A stretch of DNA of 64,000 nt from Haloferax marinum (GCF_009674625.1 NZ_WKJQ01000001.1:2666001-2730000); one strand, 5' to 3'; positions 25,723 to 35,764 are shown, counted from the first letter of the stretch. Notes: generated by a model from the letters alone, not told the origin. Numbers and translations: made by a program.

Positions 25723-27141
25723 ATGGCACGAGAAACGTGGGCAACACGGCTTGGGTTCATCCTCGCCGCCGTCGGCAGCGCCGTCGGGCTCGGGAACATC
25801 TGGCGATTCCCGTGGCAGACCGCCGAAAACGGCGGAAGCGCATTCCTCGTCGTATATCTCGCAATCGTACTGCTCGTCGGCGTTCCCGGACTCCTCGGAG
25901 AGTTCGTCATCGGCCGGCGTTCGAAGAAATCACCAGTCGGCGCACTCCGTGAGCTCTCCGGGTCGAAAAAGTGGGGCTACGTCGGTGCGTTCTCCGTCAT
26001 CACCGGCATCTCTCTGTTGTCGTTCTACAGTGTCGTCGGCGGATGGATTCTCCGCTACTTGCTCGAAAGCGGTGCCTCCGTCGTCGGCGGCAACCCCGCG
26101 TACTTCACCAATCCGGGACAGTACTTCGGTGGCGTCTCCGCCGGTGCCGACGCGGCGCTCTACCACCTCTTGTTCCTCGGACTGACCGCACTCATCGTCT
26201 TCGCTGGCGTCCGCAAGGGAATCGAACTCGGAACCAAAGTCATGATGCCCGCGATTCTCGTCCTCCTCGTCGCTCTCGCGGGGTGGGCCGCGACGCAACC
26301 CAACGCCGCCGCAGGGTACGCGTTCTTCCTCCGGTTCGACCCGTCGGTCCTCTCCGAGAACTTCTTCGCCATCCTCGGCCCTGCCGCAGGACAGGCACTC
26401 TTTACGCTCTCACTCGGTGCGGGAACGATGATTACCTACTCCTCCTACCTCGACGAGGACCGGTCGCTTCCCTTCGACGGAGCGGCTATCGCCGTCCTCA
26501 ACACGAGCGTCGGCGTCATCACCGGCCTCGTCGTCTTCCCACTGCTGTTCTCGCAGGGAATCAACCCGACAGAGACTGGAACCGGTCCCGGTGCGCTGTT
26601 CGTCGGCCTCGCGGGCGCGTTCTCGCAACTCCCCGCCGGGACGCTCATCGCGACGGCGTTCTTCGGCGTCGTGACGCTCGCCGCACTGTCGAGTTCCATC
26701 AGCATGCTCGAGATTCCTGTCGCGTTCCTCGTCGACGAGTACGACATCTCACGAAAACAGGCAGTCGTCGGCACGACCGGATTCGTCGCCGTCACCGGGA
26801 CCGTCTGCGCGTTCAACCCCGCTATCTTCGGATTCGTCGCGGGGACGCTCGTCAACATCCTCCTGACCGCTGGCCTCGCGGCCTTCCTGCTGTTCGTCGG
26901 TTGGGTCATGGGACGTGAGGCGCTCGACGAGTTCACCACGGGTGCCGGGTCGTTCGGCCGCGCACTCGGCACGCCGTGGCTCTTGAGCGTCGGCGTCGTC
27001 CTTCCGTTGTTCCTCGTCTTCACGCTCCTGACGCACTTCGGCGTCGACGGGACGATTGGCTTCTGGCCGACTGTCGGTGTCTCGGTTCTCGCGAGCGCCG
27101 CCGCGTTCCTCGGCCTGCGCCGACCCACATCGGTCGTCTAA
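25723..27141 (+). CDS. Sodium-dependent NSS-family transporter (second copy)
   Basis: The 472-residue protein shares its start (MARETWATRLGFILAAVGSA) and overall fold with the preceding NSS gene but differs in many helices, so the pair is an old duplication. GLGNIWRFPWQTAENGG is the helix 1 site. Other hallmarks are FYSVVGGWILRYL, GQALFTLSLGAGTMITYSSY and AALSSSISMLEIPVAF. Likely an amino-acid:Na+ symporter. The 190-base gap upstream contains CCGTTAAATTTC (TATA-like, ~25652), so it has its own promoter, with a leader of roughly 35-45 bases including GGGGGAGAGGGGG. Confidence 0.93.
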   Translation: MARETWATRLGFILAAVGSAVGLGNIWRFPWQTAENGGSAFLVVYLAIVLLVGVPGLLGEFVIGRRSKKSPVGALRELSGSKKWGYVGAFSVITGISLLSFYSVVGGWILRYLLESGASVVGGNPAYFTNPGQYFGGVSAGADAALYHLLFLGLTALIVFAGVRKGIELGTKVMMPAILVLLVALAGWAATQPNAAAGYAFFLRFDPSVLSENFFAILGPAAGQALFTLSLGAGTMITYSSYLDEDRSLPFDGAAIAVLNTSVGVITGLVVFPLLFSQGINPTETGTGPGALFVGLAGAFSQLPAGTLIATAFFGVVTLAALSSSISMLEIPVAFLVDEYDISRKQAVVGTTGFVAVTGTVCAFNPAIFGFVAGTLVNILLTAGLAAFLLFVGWVMGREALDEFTTGAGSFGRALGTPWLLSVGVVLPLFLVFTLLTHFGVDGTIGFWPTVGVSVLASAAAFLGLRRPTSVV

Positions 27142-27311
27142 CCCACCCCAGATTTTTCGCGCTGTTTCGTCGCAATCTCTCGATTACACGGCGATACTGG
27201 TCTCTGATTGACATATAATTCGACACCTGTCGAAGTAAGGGTTGCCGGATTGCGGAACTCCTTTGACCCCAGAATACGCACCGACTGTTCAATGAGCGAC
27301 GGTGGTCTGGC

Positions 27312-28862
27312 ATGACGATGGAGGACCGCATAGACGAACTTCGAGAGAAGCGCGAACGCGCACTGAAAGGCGGCGGTGAGGACCGAATCGCCTCTCAGCA
27401 CGACAAGGGCAAGATGACTGCCCGCGAGCGAATCGACTACTTGCTCGACGATGGAACCTTCCAGGAGTTCGACCAGTTCCGAACGCACCACAACCACAAG
27501 TTCGGGATGGAAGAAAAGAAACTCCCCGGCGACGGCGTCGTCACGGGGTACGGAGAGGTCGACGGACGGACCGTCTTCGTCTTCGCCCACGACTTCACCG
27601 TCTTCGGTGGGTCGCTCGGCGAAGTCTTCGCGGAGAAAGTCTGTAAGGTGATGGACAAGGCGATGGAAGTCGGCGCACCCGTCGTCGGCCTGAACGACTC
27701 TGCCGGCGCACGAATCCAAGAGGGTGTCCAATCGCTCGGTGGGTTCGGTGAAATCTTCCGCCGAAACACCGAGGCGTCCGGCGTCATCCCACAGATCTCT
27801 GCGATCATGGGCCCCTGTGCCGGCGGTGCGGTCTACTCCCCTGCACTGACAGACTTCACGTTCATGGTCCGCGACACCAGTCACATGTTCATCACCGGCC
27901 CGGACGTCATCAAGACGGTCACCGGTGAAGAGGTCACCTTCGACGAACTCGGCGGCGCGACGACGCACACCGCCACGAGTGGTGTCGCCCACTTCGCCAC
28001 CGACACCGAAGAACAGGCGCTCGACGATATCCGACACCTCCTCTCGTATCTCCCCCAGAACAACGTCGAAGACCCACCGACGGTCGAACCGTGGGACGAC
28101 CCCGAGCGCGTCGACGACCAGCTCGCCGAAGTCGTCCCCGACCAACCGCGCAAACCGTACGACATCCACGACGTCATCGGCGGCGTCGTCGACGAGGGGT
28201 CGTTCTTCGAGGTCCAGGCGGACTTCGCGAAGAACATCGTCGTCGGATTCGGCCGTCTCGACGGCCACTCCATCGGTCTCGTCGCGAACCAACCACGAGT
28301 GAACGCCGGCACGCTCGACATCGAGTCGTCGGAGAAGGCCGCGCGATTCATCCGGATGTGCGACTCGTTCAACGTCCCAATCTTGACGTTCGTGGACGTC
28401 CCCGGATTCCTCCCCGGAACCGACCAGGAACACAACGGCATCATCCGCCACGGCGCGAAACTCCTCTACGCCTACTCCGAAGCGACGGTGCCACTCATGA
28501 CGGTCATCACGCGCAAGGCCTACGGTGGAGCCTACGACGTCATGGCCTCGAAACACCTCGGCGCGGACGTGAACTACGCGTGGCCGACGGCGGAAATCGC
28601 GGTCATGGGGCCGCAGGGCGCCGTCAACATCCTCTACCGCGACGAACTGGACGCGGCAGACGACCCGGACGCCCGCCGCGACGAACTCATCGAGGAGTAT
28701 CGCCAGGAGTTCGCCAACCCCTACACCGCTGCGGACCGTGGGTTCGTCGACGACGTCATCGAACCCGGCGAGACGCGGAAGCGACTCATCGCGGACCTTC
28801 GGATGCTGAAGTCCAAACGCAAGTCGCAACCGGACAAGAAACACGGTAACATCCCACTATGA
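27312..28862 (+). CDS. pccB: Propionyl-CoA carboxylase, carboxyltransferase (beta) subunit
   Basis: The 516-residue biotin-dependent carboxyltransferase (PF01039) moves CO2 from carboxybiotin to propionyl- or acetyl-CoA. The two crotonase-like halves are visible: N-terminal [15 protein letters not shown]...SAGARIQEG...[12 protein letters not shown], and C-terminal [15 protein letters not shown] with [12 protein letters not shown]. The stop overlaps the ATG of pccX by four bases. The biotin carboxylase subunit is encoded at 40688-42481. In Haloferax mediterranei PccA, PccB and PccX are all needed for propionyl-CoA assimilation. A TGACG sequence and a start at 27318 (MEDRIDEL) are also possible. 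Confidence 0.93.
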   Translation: MTMEDRIDELREKRERALKGGGEDRIASQHDKGKMTARERIDYLLDDGTFQEFDQFRTHHNHKFGMEEKKLPGDGVVTGYGEVDGRTVFVFAHDFTVFGGSLGEVFAEKVCKVMDKAMEVGAPVVGLNDSAGARIQEGVQSLGGFGEIFRRNTEASGVIPQISAIMGPCAGGAVYSPALTDFTFMVRDTSHMFITGPDVIKTVTGEEVTFDELGGATTHTATSGVAHFATDTEEQALDDIRHLLSYLPQNNVEDPPTVEPWDDPERVDDQLAEVVPDQPRKPYDIHDVIGGVVDEGSFFEVQADFAKNIVVGFGRLDGHSIGLVANQPRVNAGTLDIESSEKAARFIRMCDSFNVPILTFVDVPGFLPGTDQEHNGIIRHGAKLLYAYSEATVPLMTVITRKAYGGAYDVMASKHLGADVNYAWPTAEIAVMGPQGAVNILYRDELDAADDPDARRDELIEEYRQEFANPYTAADRGFVDDVIEPGETRKRLIADLRMLKSKRKSQPDKKHGNIPL

Positions 28863-29128
28863 GCGACGACCTGCTCTCTGGACTGTCGATTCCGGACGAC
28901 GCAGCCCCCGAAGAGGCCGCGGCCATCGCCGCGGCCGTCGGCGCACACCTCCACGACCAGCAAGTCGCCGCCGCGGCCGCCGCCGCGGACGACGACGAAG
29001 AGACCTGGAACGAAAAGCGCTGGCAGTACGCCGGCCGACTCCACTCGGTCACCGGGTGTAGTCGCCGCGTCCCGTCCGGTGCGCCGACGAACGCGTGGGC
29101 CGCGTCGGGTCGTACAGACCGGTTCTAA
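28859..29128 (+). CDS. pccX: Propionyl-CoA carboxylase small subunit (PccX)
   Basis: The 89-residue protein has a helical Ala-rich N-terminal half ([24 protein letters not shown]) and the C-terminal W-x-x-x-x-R-x-x-Y segment ([12 protein letters not shown]). This resembles the epsilon-type small subunits of actinobacterial acyl-CoA carboxylases. It starts inside the pccB stop (four-base overlap). PccX was described as an essential third subunit in Haloferax mediterranei. Low complexity makes it easy to miss, but its position and C-terminus support the call. Confidence 0.88.
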   Translation: MSDDLLSGLSIPDDAAPEEAAAIAAAVGAHLHDQQVAAAAAAADDDEETWNEKRWQYAGRLHSVTGCSRRVPSGAPTNAWAASGRTDRF

Positions 29129-29149
29129 TCTCCGTTCTCCCTCTCGTCG

Positions 29150-29809
29150 TTATCTTCCACCGAGCGCCGGGTCGTCTACGATAACTCCATCGACGCCCCA
29201 CTCGCGGAGTCGTTCGACTGTCTCGCTTTCGGGGACGGTCCACGTGTTGACGTCGAACCCTCTCTCGTGTGCCTCGGTCACGCGCTCCGCCGAGAGCAGG
29301 TCGTACCGGGGGTGGATAGCCGTGCATCCAAGTTCATCGGCGACGCGAAGGGCGTCGTCCCACTCGTCGGCGAAGAGATACGCGACAGGGAGGTCGGTCT
29401 GCTCGCGGACCTCCCGAAGTGCTTCCGAGTCGAACGACGAGACGAGAATCTCGTGTTCGACGTCGGCCACGACAGCAGCGAGGTCTGCGGCGAGCCCTGG
29501 TTCTTTCAGTTCGACGTTGACGGCGACGTCCTCCGGGAGCGCCTCGAGAACCTCCCGGAGCGTCGGAATCGTCTCGTCGGAGTCGCCGACGCGGAGGGCG
29601 CGCAGTGCTGCGAGTGTGGCGTCTGCGACGAGTCCTGTGGAGTCGGTCAGTCGGTCGAGCGTCTCGTCGTGAAAGACGACGAGTTCGCCGCTCGCACACC
29701 GCTGAACGTCGAGTTCGACCCAGTCCAGACGCGTCGCTGCCGCGCGGAAGGCGGCGAGTGTGTTCTCCGGTGCGAGCGCAGGGCATCCACGGTGACCGAT
29801 GACGCGCAT
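29150..29809 (-). CDS. Glycerophosphodiester phosphodiesterase
   Basis: The 219-residue cytoplasmic GDPD-family TIM barrel hydrolyses glycerophosphodiesters to glycerol 3- or 1-phosphate and an alcohol. The catalytic and metal residues are in IGHRGCPALAPENTLAAF and ELDVQRCASGELVVFHDETLDR. NVELKEP carries the third metal ligand, and NTWTVPE is a typical C-terminal element. No signal peptide. It converges on pccX with only 21 bases between, so it is not in that operon. Confidence 0.93.
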   Translation of the reverse strand: MRVIGHRGCPALAPENTLAAFRAAATRLDWVELDVQRCASGELVVFHDETLDRLTDSTGLVADATLAALRALRVGDSDETIPTLREVLEALPEDVAVNVELKEPGLAADLAAVVADVEHEILVSSFDSEALREVREQTDLPVAYLFADEWDDALRVADELGCTAIHPRYDLLSAERVTEAHERGFDVNTWTVPESETVERLREWGVDGVIVDDPALGGR

Positions 29810-29975
29810 AGTAGTGCGTCACGACAGCGTGGTGAAAACAGTTACTCAGCGCCAGCGTGTACACTTTCGTGACAGGTAGTGACTGCGTGTCCGCTCTCGA
29901 GACGGGAGTGAGAGCGCTACCGCTCCCGCCACGGGTGAAGAAGAGGTGTCGCAGAGAGAATCGTCTGCTTCGAAA

Positions 29976-30164
29976 TTACGCGGCCTGGCCGCCTTTCTTC
30001 CGGGTGATGTAACCGGCGATGCGGTTACGGACGCTCTTCGACTCTACCGTGGTCAGTTCGCTGACGCTGTCCTTGTTCGTCTCGAAGTCCGTGTTGAACG
30101 CCTGCGGGTACCGCTCCAGCAGGATGTTACCAAGTTGCTTGACGTACTTGGGCTTGATTGCCAT
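29976..30164 (-). CDS. rps17e: 30S ribosomal protein S17e
   Basis: The 62-residue protein matches archaeal S17e throughout: MAIKPKYVKQLGNILLERYP, FETNKDSV and SVRNRIAGYITRKKG. It is a small subunit protein with no bacterial counterpart. It lies 24 bases downstream of the DUF447 gene on the same strand, so it may share its transcript as well as having its own promoter. Confidence 0.97.
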   Translation of the reverse strand: MAIKPKYVKQLGNILLERYPQAFNTDFETNKDSVSELTTVESKSVRNRIAGYITRKKGGQAA

Positions 30165-30188
30165 GTGCCAGAATTCCCGCGACGAACA

Positions 30189-30836
30189 CTAAAACGATTC
30201 GTTCCGTCTTTGCGAGGCCCGCTCTCTCCACCCCGTCAACTCGTCGATTCGTGCGAACGCCTCACGCTCTCTCGGTCCACCACACTTCTGGACGGTCTCT
30301 GCGAAGTATTCGAGTCGAGCGAGCAGGTCGTCGGTGTCGAACGCCGGAACGTCCAGACGCGAGGCGGCGACAGTCGCGTCGACGACCGCACCGAATCCGC
30401 GGTTGATGGTGAACGGACGGGTCTCCTCGACAGCGGCGTCGACGGGTGTCAACTCCCACTGTTCCCAGTGAGTTCCCTCGTCGTCTCCCGAATCGACCAT
30501 CGTTGCCCCCACTTCGACCCACGCGTCTGCGGCGTCGAGGACGGGCGACTCCACTTCGTAGATGGTCATCGCCGCCTCCACGAACGCCCGCGGGTCGGAG
30601 ACGAACTGGACGACGCCGCCACCCTGTCGATGGAAGTTTCGGCGCGTCCGGGTGTTCCCCCACGTCGTCGCAGTCACCGGTTCGTCGGATGAGTCGGGCG
30701 CGTGGAGGCCGAGTGCCGCCAGATTCCACCGGTCGTTCGGGCCGAGAGTGGCGACGACGGACTCGGTGACGCCACGAAGTTCGACCGGCCACTCGGCCGC
30801 CGATGGGGAGACAGCCCCACTCGGTTCGTCGGTCAC
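30189..30836 (-). CDS. DUF447 family protein
   Basis: The 215-residue protein fits the DUF447 family (PF04289), which has a split-barrel flavin-binding fold. Visible landmarks are GVTESVVATLGPNDRWNLAALGLH, ATTWGNTRTRRNFHRQGGGVVQFVSDP and the helix with RLEYFAETVQKCGG. In methanogens and in methylotrophic bacteria, DUF447 genes sit with tetrahydromethanopterin genes, from memory. Its start overlaps the CitG-like gene by four bases. It is the last cofactor-type gene in this operon. The reaction is unknown. Confidence 0.85.
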   Translation of the reverse strand: MTDEPSGAVSPSAAEWPVELRGVTESVVATLGPNDRWNLAALGLHAPDSSDEPVTATTWGNTRTRRNFHRQGGGVVQFVSDPRAFVEAAMTIYEVESPVLDAADAWVEVGATMVDSGDDEGTHWEQWELTPVDAAVEETRPFTINRGFGAVVDATVAASRLDVPAFDTDDLLARLEYFAETVQKCGGPREREAFARIDELTGWRERASQRRNESF

Positions 30837-31690
30837 AGCGGAACCCCGCGTTCCAACGCAACGAACGTCGCTGCACAGACGATGTCGGCAGTCGTTCCGG
30901 GGTTGATTCCCTCGGCGACGAACGACTCGGCCAGTTCTTCGGCGGCGTCGAGGTCAGAGACTGCCGCGGCGCGGTCCATTACGTCACGGGCGACGGCCTC
31001 TCCGTGGTTCGTCACGACGAGCGTATCTGGTTCCTCCGTGAGCAGGTCGAGGAACGCTCGTGCGACGCGGTCGGTGACTGGCCCGTCGCCTTCGAGAATC
31101 GACTCGGCGGCGCGGAACGTTCGCTCGAACCCACCGGCCCACTCGCGGGCGTTGGCGTCTCGTTCGGCGCTGCGTTCCATCACGTCGAAGAGCGTGAGCG
31201 ACTGCTCTCGGAGCGCGGACTCGGCACCTGCACCACGCCGAACGTCGAGGTCAGGCGCGTCTTCGGGTGGGTCGCCGACGGCGACGTCGACGTGTTCGAA
31301 CGCACGGTAGAACGACACTGCGTCGTCCACGGTGGTCGAGCGAACCACGTCGGTCACGCCGTCAGGCGAGAGGGCTCCTGCGGCGGCCGCCCGAACGAGC
31401 GGAACCAACAGAAGCAGACATCCGAACTGCGTGTTGCCGCCGCCCTGTCTGCTCATTCCTTCGACGGCAGTCTCGAACGCCGCGCCGACTGTCGCGCCGT
31501 CCTCGGCGAGTCGAAGTCCGGACGCCGACCCGACGGCACCGGTCAAGAAGTGTTCGAAGTGAAGGTCTGAGAGGTCACGCTTCCGGTCGACGTTGCCCGG
31601 TTTGGGCGTCCCGGCGACTTCGAGGAGTAAGGCGAGTTCGGCGTGTCGCGCAGGGCCGAACCCGCGGTCCGAAACCGGTCCGGTCGTCAT
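30833..31690 (-). CDS. CitG-like triphosphoribosyl-dephospho-CoA synthase family protein
   Basis: The 285-residue protein belongs to the CitG/MdcB family, which in bacteria joins dephospho-CoA and ATP to make a prosthetic-group precursor. The conserved E-x-x-x-TPKPGNVDRKRDL motif near the N-terminus is clear, as is the later NPGTTADIVCAATFVAL end. No citrate lyase or malonate decarboxylase acyl-carrier gene is nearby, so the role must differ: partners are CofD (F420) and DUF447. The ATG at 31690 overlaps the Dus-like stop by four bases and replaces a longer, basic, non-conserved extension. Confidence 0.85.
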   Translation of the reverse strand: MTTGPVSDRGFGPARHAELALLLEVAGTPKPGNVDRKRDLSDLHFEHFLTGAVGSASGLRLAEDGATVGAAFETAVEGMSRQGGGNTQFGCLLLLVPLVRAAAAGALSPDGVTDVVRSTTVDDAVSFYRAFEHVDVAVGDPPEDAPDLDVRRGAGAESALREQSLTLFDVMERSAERDANAREWAGGFERTFRAAESILEGDGPVTDRVARAFLDLLTEEPDTLVVTNHGEAVARDVMDRAAAVSDLDAAEELAESFVAEGINPGTTADIVCAATFVALERGVPL

Positions 31691-32484
31691 CGAGAGGACA
31701 CCTCGTGTTCTCGGTCGTGCGGCGGTCCCGGTCGTTCTGCGTCGCCTCCGACGAACCACTCGTCGACTGCCTCTCTGACGCGGCGGAGCACCACGGGGTC
31801 GTCGCTCGCTCGGCCGACACTGACCGCATCCGCTCCGTACCGGAGATACTCGTGTGCAGTCTCTCGGTCGCGAACGCCGTTGTTGGCGACGACGAAGCTG
31901 TCGGGTTCGGCGGCGACGACGTCGGCGACGACGGACTCGGAATCCATCGCGTCGATGTGGAGCCACGACGCCCCCGCGTCTGCGAGTTCTGTGGCGAGTT
32001 CGGGGAGCGACACGTCCTCGACTTCGGCGCGTACTTTCACGCCGACGGGGGCACCGGATTCGGCCGCCGTGGCGACGTACTCTGCGAGTCGGTCGGTGTC
32101 GCGGAGGAGCGATTCACCGCAACCGACGGCACAGAGTTCTTCCTGCCGGCAATGTGCGTTCACCTCGACGCCCGCACCGTACTCCGCACAGAGTTCTGCC
32201 ACGTCGCGTATCGGGTCGGGCGACGTCGCGCGAACGTTGACGGCCGTGAAGATGTCGCTTCCGGCGAGCGCGACGAGTTGCGCTTCGACGAACTCGAGTG
32301 GGTCGTCGGTGAGGAACTCCGAGCGACCGCGGGCGACGAGAGCGTGTGCGGCCTCTCGTGCGGGTTCGTCGAGTGCGATACCGCCGAGGAAGGCCGCACC
32401 CACGTGGGGCGTAGCCTGCTTCGCCCACTCGGCGTCAGATTCGCCGCTGAGGCTCGCGACGGCGACTCGGGGGGAGAACATCAC
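31687..32484 (-). CDS. Dus-like TIM-barrel protein
   Basis: The 265-residue protein resembles the tRNA-dihydrouridine synthase / dihydropyrimidine dehydrogenase flavin fold, but is shorter and divergent. Dus landmarks are VEVNAHC (where Dus has E-I-N-x-G-C), PVGVKVR, and [28 protein letters not shown], the FMN phosphate loop. The tRNA-binding C-terminal domain of real Dus enzymes is missing. Placed between cofD and a CitG-like gene with four-base overlaps on both sides, it more likely acts in cofactor metabolism than on tRNA. This is inference. Confidence 0.75.
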   Translation of the reverse strand: MMFSPRVAVASLSGESDAEWAKQATPHVGAAFLGGIALDEPAREAAHALVARGRSEFLTDDPLEFVEAQLVALAGSDIFTAVNVRATSPDPIRDVAELCAEYGAGVEVNAHCRQEELCAVGCGESLLRDTDRLAEYVATAAESGAPVGVKVRAEVEDVSLPELATELADAGASWLHIDAMDSESVVADVVAAEPDSFVVANNGVRDRETAHEYLRYGADAVSVGRASDDPVVLRRVREAVDEWFVGGDAERPGPPHDREHEVSSR

Positions 32485-33473
32485 GACACCTCCGAAAGTG
32501 CTGTTTCGACGGCACGAGCGACTCGCTCGGCATCGTCGGGGCCGTCGATTCGGGTGTCCGTTCTGACGACTGGTCGTCCGAGGTCCGTCCCGTCGTCGTC
32601 GTCGAGGACGAACGCGTCCGCGAAGGGATACGCGTCGGCGACCCCTGCGGTCGAGGGGTCGTAGCCCACGCCGGCCATGAGGTCCGCCGCAGGCCCGGAG
32701 AACACCGTGTCTTCGACGAAGGGAGACACGGCGACGACGGGCGTCGATTCGAGTGCGTCGGTGAAGCCGTCGAGTGCGAGCATCGGACCGATACTCGTTA
32801 TCGGGTTCGACGGACCGACGACGATGGGTTCAGAGAGGGCGTCTGTGACGGCGTCGGTGATGCGTGCGTCGTCGGCACCGCGGAACTCGACGTCTTGGAC
32901 GACTGGGTCGGCGCGGCGGTGGACCCAGTACTCTTGGAAGTGCATCGTCCCCTCGTCGGTGTGGACGAGCGTCGCCACCGGGTCGTCGCTCATCGGGAGG
33001 AGCGAGCAGTCGAGGGCGAAGGCGTCGGCGAGTGTTCGGGTGACGTCGGTGAGCGAGTGTCCTTCGTCAAGAAGCGAGGTTCGGGTGATGTGGACCGCTC
33101 TGTCGCGGTCACCGATTTCCATGAACTCCGCGACGCCAGAGAAGCGCCGCCAGCGGGCGATGTCTCGGCCGGACGTCTGGGCGGAGTCGTCGAGATATCG
33201 TGGGCCGGATTCGAGACCCGCCGCGTCCGCGAGTCGGTGGAGTTCGTCGTCGGTTTCGGTGGTGTCGTCCGCGATGCCCCACCAGCGGCCGGTGTCGAGG
33301 ACGCCACCTTCCGAAAAGAGGACCGTGTCCACGTCCGGACAGACCAGATGGCCGCCGAGTTCCACGTCGTCGCCCGTGTTGGCGACGACGGTCGTCTCGG
33401 CGGGGTCGAACACCTCGGCAGCGCCAGCGAGGAGTTTGGGGGTGCCCGTGCCCCCGGCGAGGAAGGTTACCAT
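32481..33473 (-). CDS. cofD: 2-phospho-L-lactate transferase (coenzyme F420 biosynthesis)
   Basis: The 330-residue CofD joins the activated lactyl (or enolpyruvyl) phosphate to the deazaflavin Fo, forming the core of coenzyme F420. The nucleotide-binding start [17 protein letters not shown] and ANTGDDVE are typical. WWGIADDT, the [13 protein letters not shown] loop and [17 protein letters not shown] follow. It is the first gene of the operon with the Dus-like, CitG-like and DUF447 genes, each overlapping by four bases. Confidence 0.95.
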   Translation of the reverse strand: MVTFLAGGTGTPKLLAGAAEVFDPAETTVVANTGDDVELGGHLVCPDVDTVLFSEGGVLDTGRWWGIADDTTETDDELHRLADAAGLESGPRYLDDSAQTSGRDIARWRRFSGVAEFMEIGDRDRAVHITRTSLLDEGHSLTDVTRTLADAFALDCSLLPMSDDPVATLVHTDEGTMHFQEYWVHRRADPVVQDVEFRGADDARITDAVTDALSEPIVVGPSNPITSIGPMLALDGFTDALESTPVVAVSPFVEDTVFSGPAADLMAGVGYDPSTAGVADAYPFADAFVLDDDDGTDLGRPVVRTDTRIDGPDDAERVARAVETALSEVS

Positions 33474-33527
33474 GCTCCGCCGTAGGGCGAGTGTCGGTTT
33501 GAAAGTTCCCTCATCGGCAGTGGACGT

Positions 33528-33788
33528 TCAGCGTCCGCCGCGGTACGCGACGGAGGTGTCGAACTTCGACGGCATCACCTGCCCGGCGACGGCCTTCCTG
33601 ACGAAGAACCCAGAGAATCCGGCCGTCACGGTCAACCCGAGCGAGAACACGATTGCCGAGACACGGGTGATGGTGATGCCACCGAGTAGGCTCACTCCGA
33701 CCAGATACGCCGCGTCGAGCACTGCACCTGCAGCAATCACGAGCAAGCCCAGTCCGACCGCGTTTCCAACTGCAGACTTCAGGCTCAT
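33528..33788 (-). CDS. Small two-helix membrane protein
   Basis: The 86-residue protein from MSLKSAVGNAVGLG has two long hydrophobic stretches (residues ~8-33 and ~39-63) and a basic tail. I preferred the ATG at 33788 to upstream ones because a TATA-like GGTTTACAAC lies ~25 bases before it on the minus strand. The family is not recognised. It is 54 bases upstream of cofD on the same strand. Confidence 0.65.
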   Translation of the reverse strand: MSLKSAVGNAVGLGLLVIAAGAVLDAAYLVGVSLLGGITITRVSAIVFSLGLTVTAGFSGFFVRKAVAGQVMPSKFDTSVAYRGGR

Positions 33789-33891
33789 GTCGGTGGGTCG
33801 GTCCGGCGTTGTAAACCGTTTGGGGGCCATCGAGTCCCGAGCCAACACGACTCACAAAACGGCTATCCTCTCAGACAGACGATACGAAACT

Positions 33892-34500
33892 ATGGCACCG
33901 TCTTCGCCCTCCCCACGCGTCCTCCTCGTCGCTGTCGTCGTCGTTCTCGCGGCCATCGGCAGTGGTTTTCTCTTCGTCGACTTCGAAGCGGGAACCGTCG
34001 AAGAGTCTGCGACTGCGACGACAACAGTCGCTTCGACGAACTCCGACTCGCTCCAACCCGTCACGGACGCGTATCTCGTCGTGGACGCGCCCGACACCAT
34101 CCGGGACGACCTGACGGACGAACTCGTCGCGGCGTACGAACGCGAGGGGATTACGTTCACCCCCACCGACGCCCGCGACTCGTACGACAGGGCCGTCGTC
34201 GTGGTGGTCGTCGACGAGTGGGACCCTCGCTGGACTCCCGTTCTCTCGTCGGGGAGTGCCTCCTGGCGCGTCGTCTTCGACGCCGGCGGGCACACCGACC
34301 ACGTCGACGCCGCCCTCGCCGACGAACCGCTGCTGTTCACGTCCAGTGACGGGGCCGACCTCGTCGTCACGGCCCAAATCGACCTCGTCCTCGGTGCTCG
34401 GGGTGTCGTCTCTCGACCCGCGTACCGCGGTCACCTCCTGACGGCCGTCGCCGACGCTAGCGTCTCGCAAACGAGAGCTCAGATACGCAGGACTACGTAG
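33892..34500 (+). CDS. Membrane-anchored hypothetical protein
   Basis: The 202-residue protein has one N-terminal helix (residues ~9-30), probably a signal anchor, then a Thr/Ala-rich linker (ATATTTVASTNSD) and a soluble domain of ~140 residues (YLVVDAPDTIRDDLTDELVAAYE, VVVVVDEWDPRWTPVLS). The domain may be extracellular. I do not recognise it. A TATA-like signal upstream is weak. It diverges from the two-helix protein at 33528-33788. Confidence 0.65.
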   Translation: MAPSSPSPRVLLVAVVVVLAAIGSGFLFVDFEAGTVEESATATTTVASTNSDSLQPVTDAYLVVDAPDTIRDDLTDELVAAYEREGITFTPTDARDSYDRAVVVVVVDEWDPRWTPVLSSGSASWRVVFDAGGHTDHVDAALADEPLLFTSSDGADLVVTAQIDLVLGARGVVSRPAYRGHLLTAVADASVSQTRAQIRRTT

Positions 34501-34571
34501 GATTATCTGGTCTCACCGTCGTGCTCACGCGGACGGCGTGGCTATTTGACGGCGGGCGTACAGGATTTCGT

Positions 34572-35744
34572 ATGACCGCGGTCAAAGACAGCGTCCACGA
34601 CTACATCTCGCTCGACCCAGTGGCCGCCGAACTCGTCGATACACCCGAGTTCCAACGACTTCGACACATCAAGCAACTCTCGACGGTTCGACTCGTCTAT
34701 CCCTCTGCGAGTCACACGCGATTCGAACACAGTCTCGGCGTCTATCACCTCGCCTCACAGGCGGTTTCACATCTCGATATCGACGGTGACCGTGCTGCAC
34801 ACGTCCGTGCCGCCGCCCTCCTCCACGACATCGGCCACGGTCCGTACGGCCACCAGACCGAAGACCTGATTCGCCGCCGAACTGGCCGCGACCACGACGA
34901 AATCGCTCACCTCCTCGACGGAACCCGTCTCGGAGAGATACTCGAATCGCACGGACTGTCGCCGTCGCGCGTCGCGGCTATCGTCGCCGGCGAAGGTCCC
35001 GTCGGCCAACTCGTCTCGGGCGAACTCGACGTCGACCGGATGGACTACCTCGTCCGCGACGCGCACCACACGGGCGTCCCCTACGGCACTATCGACCACG
35101 GCAGACTCGTCCGAGAACTCCGCTACCGAGACGACAAACTCGTCCTCTCGGAAGGGAATCTCCAGACGGCAGAGTCGCTGTTACTCGCGCGGGCGTTGAT
35201 GAACGGGACCGTCTACCGACATCACGTCTCGCGTATCGCGGGTGCGATGCTCGAACGCGCCTCCGAACGACTCCTCGAAGACGGCGTCTCGATAGACGAG
35301 TTCGTCCGAATGGCAGACCACGACCTGCTCGTCGCACTCGGAGAGCACGTCCCCGAACTCGGGCGACGAATCGAGAGTCGAGAGTTGTACAAACGAGCAG
35401 TCTGGGCACCTCTCGACGCGGTTCCCACCGACGTGGTCGAACTCGGGTACGAGTCGTCACGGGCGGTCGAGCGTGAAATCGCAGACATCGTCGGCGTCCC
35501 ACCGGAAGTCGTCATCGTCGATTCTCCTGCCCGCCCACGAATCAAAGAGTCTCGGTCACGAATCGTCGTCGACGGCGTCGTCCGCCGTCTCGAAGACGCG
35601 TCCGAACTGGTCGGTGCGCTCCGCGCGACAGAACGCACGCAGTGGCGACTCGGTGTGTACGCACCAGAAGCCATCCGCGACGACGTCGCGGCCGCCGCCG
35701 TCGACGTTCTCGACGTCCCGATTCGCGTGACGACGCCACCGTGA
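34572..35744 (+). CDS. HD-domain phosphohydrolase (dNTPase-like), copy 1
   Basis: The 390-residue protein belongs to the COG1078 HD family, related to dGTPases and SAMHD1. Metal ligands are visible: His in HTRFEHSLGVYHLA (about residue 58), the HD pair in LLHDIGHGPYGH and Asp in SGELDVDRMDYLVRD. TGVPYGTIDHGRL is a conserved active-site loop. The chosen ATG (34572) is 27 bases after the TATA-like GGCTATTTGACGG. A paralog (36549-37772) follows one gene later. Possible roles are dNTP pool control, nucleotide signal breakdown or defence; the sequence does not distinguish them. Confidence 0.9.
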   Translation: MTAVKDSVHDYISLDPVAAELVDTPEFQRLRHIKQLSTVRLVYPSASHTRFEHSLGVYHLASQAVSHLDIDGDRAAHVRAAALLHDIGHGPYGHQTEDLIRRRTGRDHDEIAHLLDGTRLGEILESHGLSPSRVAAIVAGEGPVGQLVSGELDVDRMDYLVRDAHHTGVPYGTIDHGRLVRELRYRDDKLVLSEGNLQTAESLLLARALMNGTVYRHHVSRIAGAMLERASERLLEDGVSIDEFVRMADHDLLVALGEHVPELGRRIESRELYKRAVWAPLDAVPTDVVELGYESSRAVEREIADIVGVPPEVVIVDSPARPRIKESRSRIVVDGVVRRLEDASELVGALRATERTQWRLGVYAPEAIRDDVAAAAVDVLDVPIRVTTPP

Positions 35745-35764
35745 TGGAACCCCGACGAGACGGC

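Noticed and set aside
31687..32484. Canonical tRNA-dihydrouridine synthase
   Set aside because: It lacks the C-terminal tRNA-binding part and sits in a cofactor-type operon, so I call it only Dus-like.
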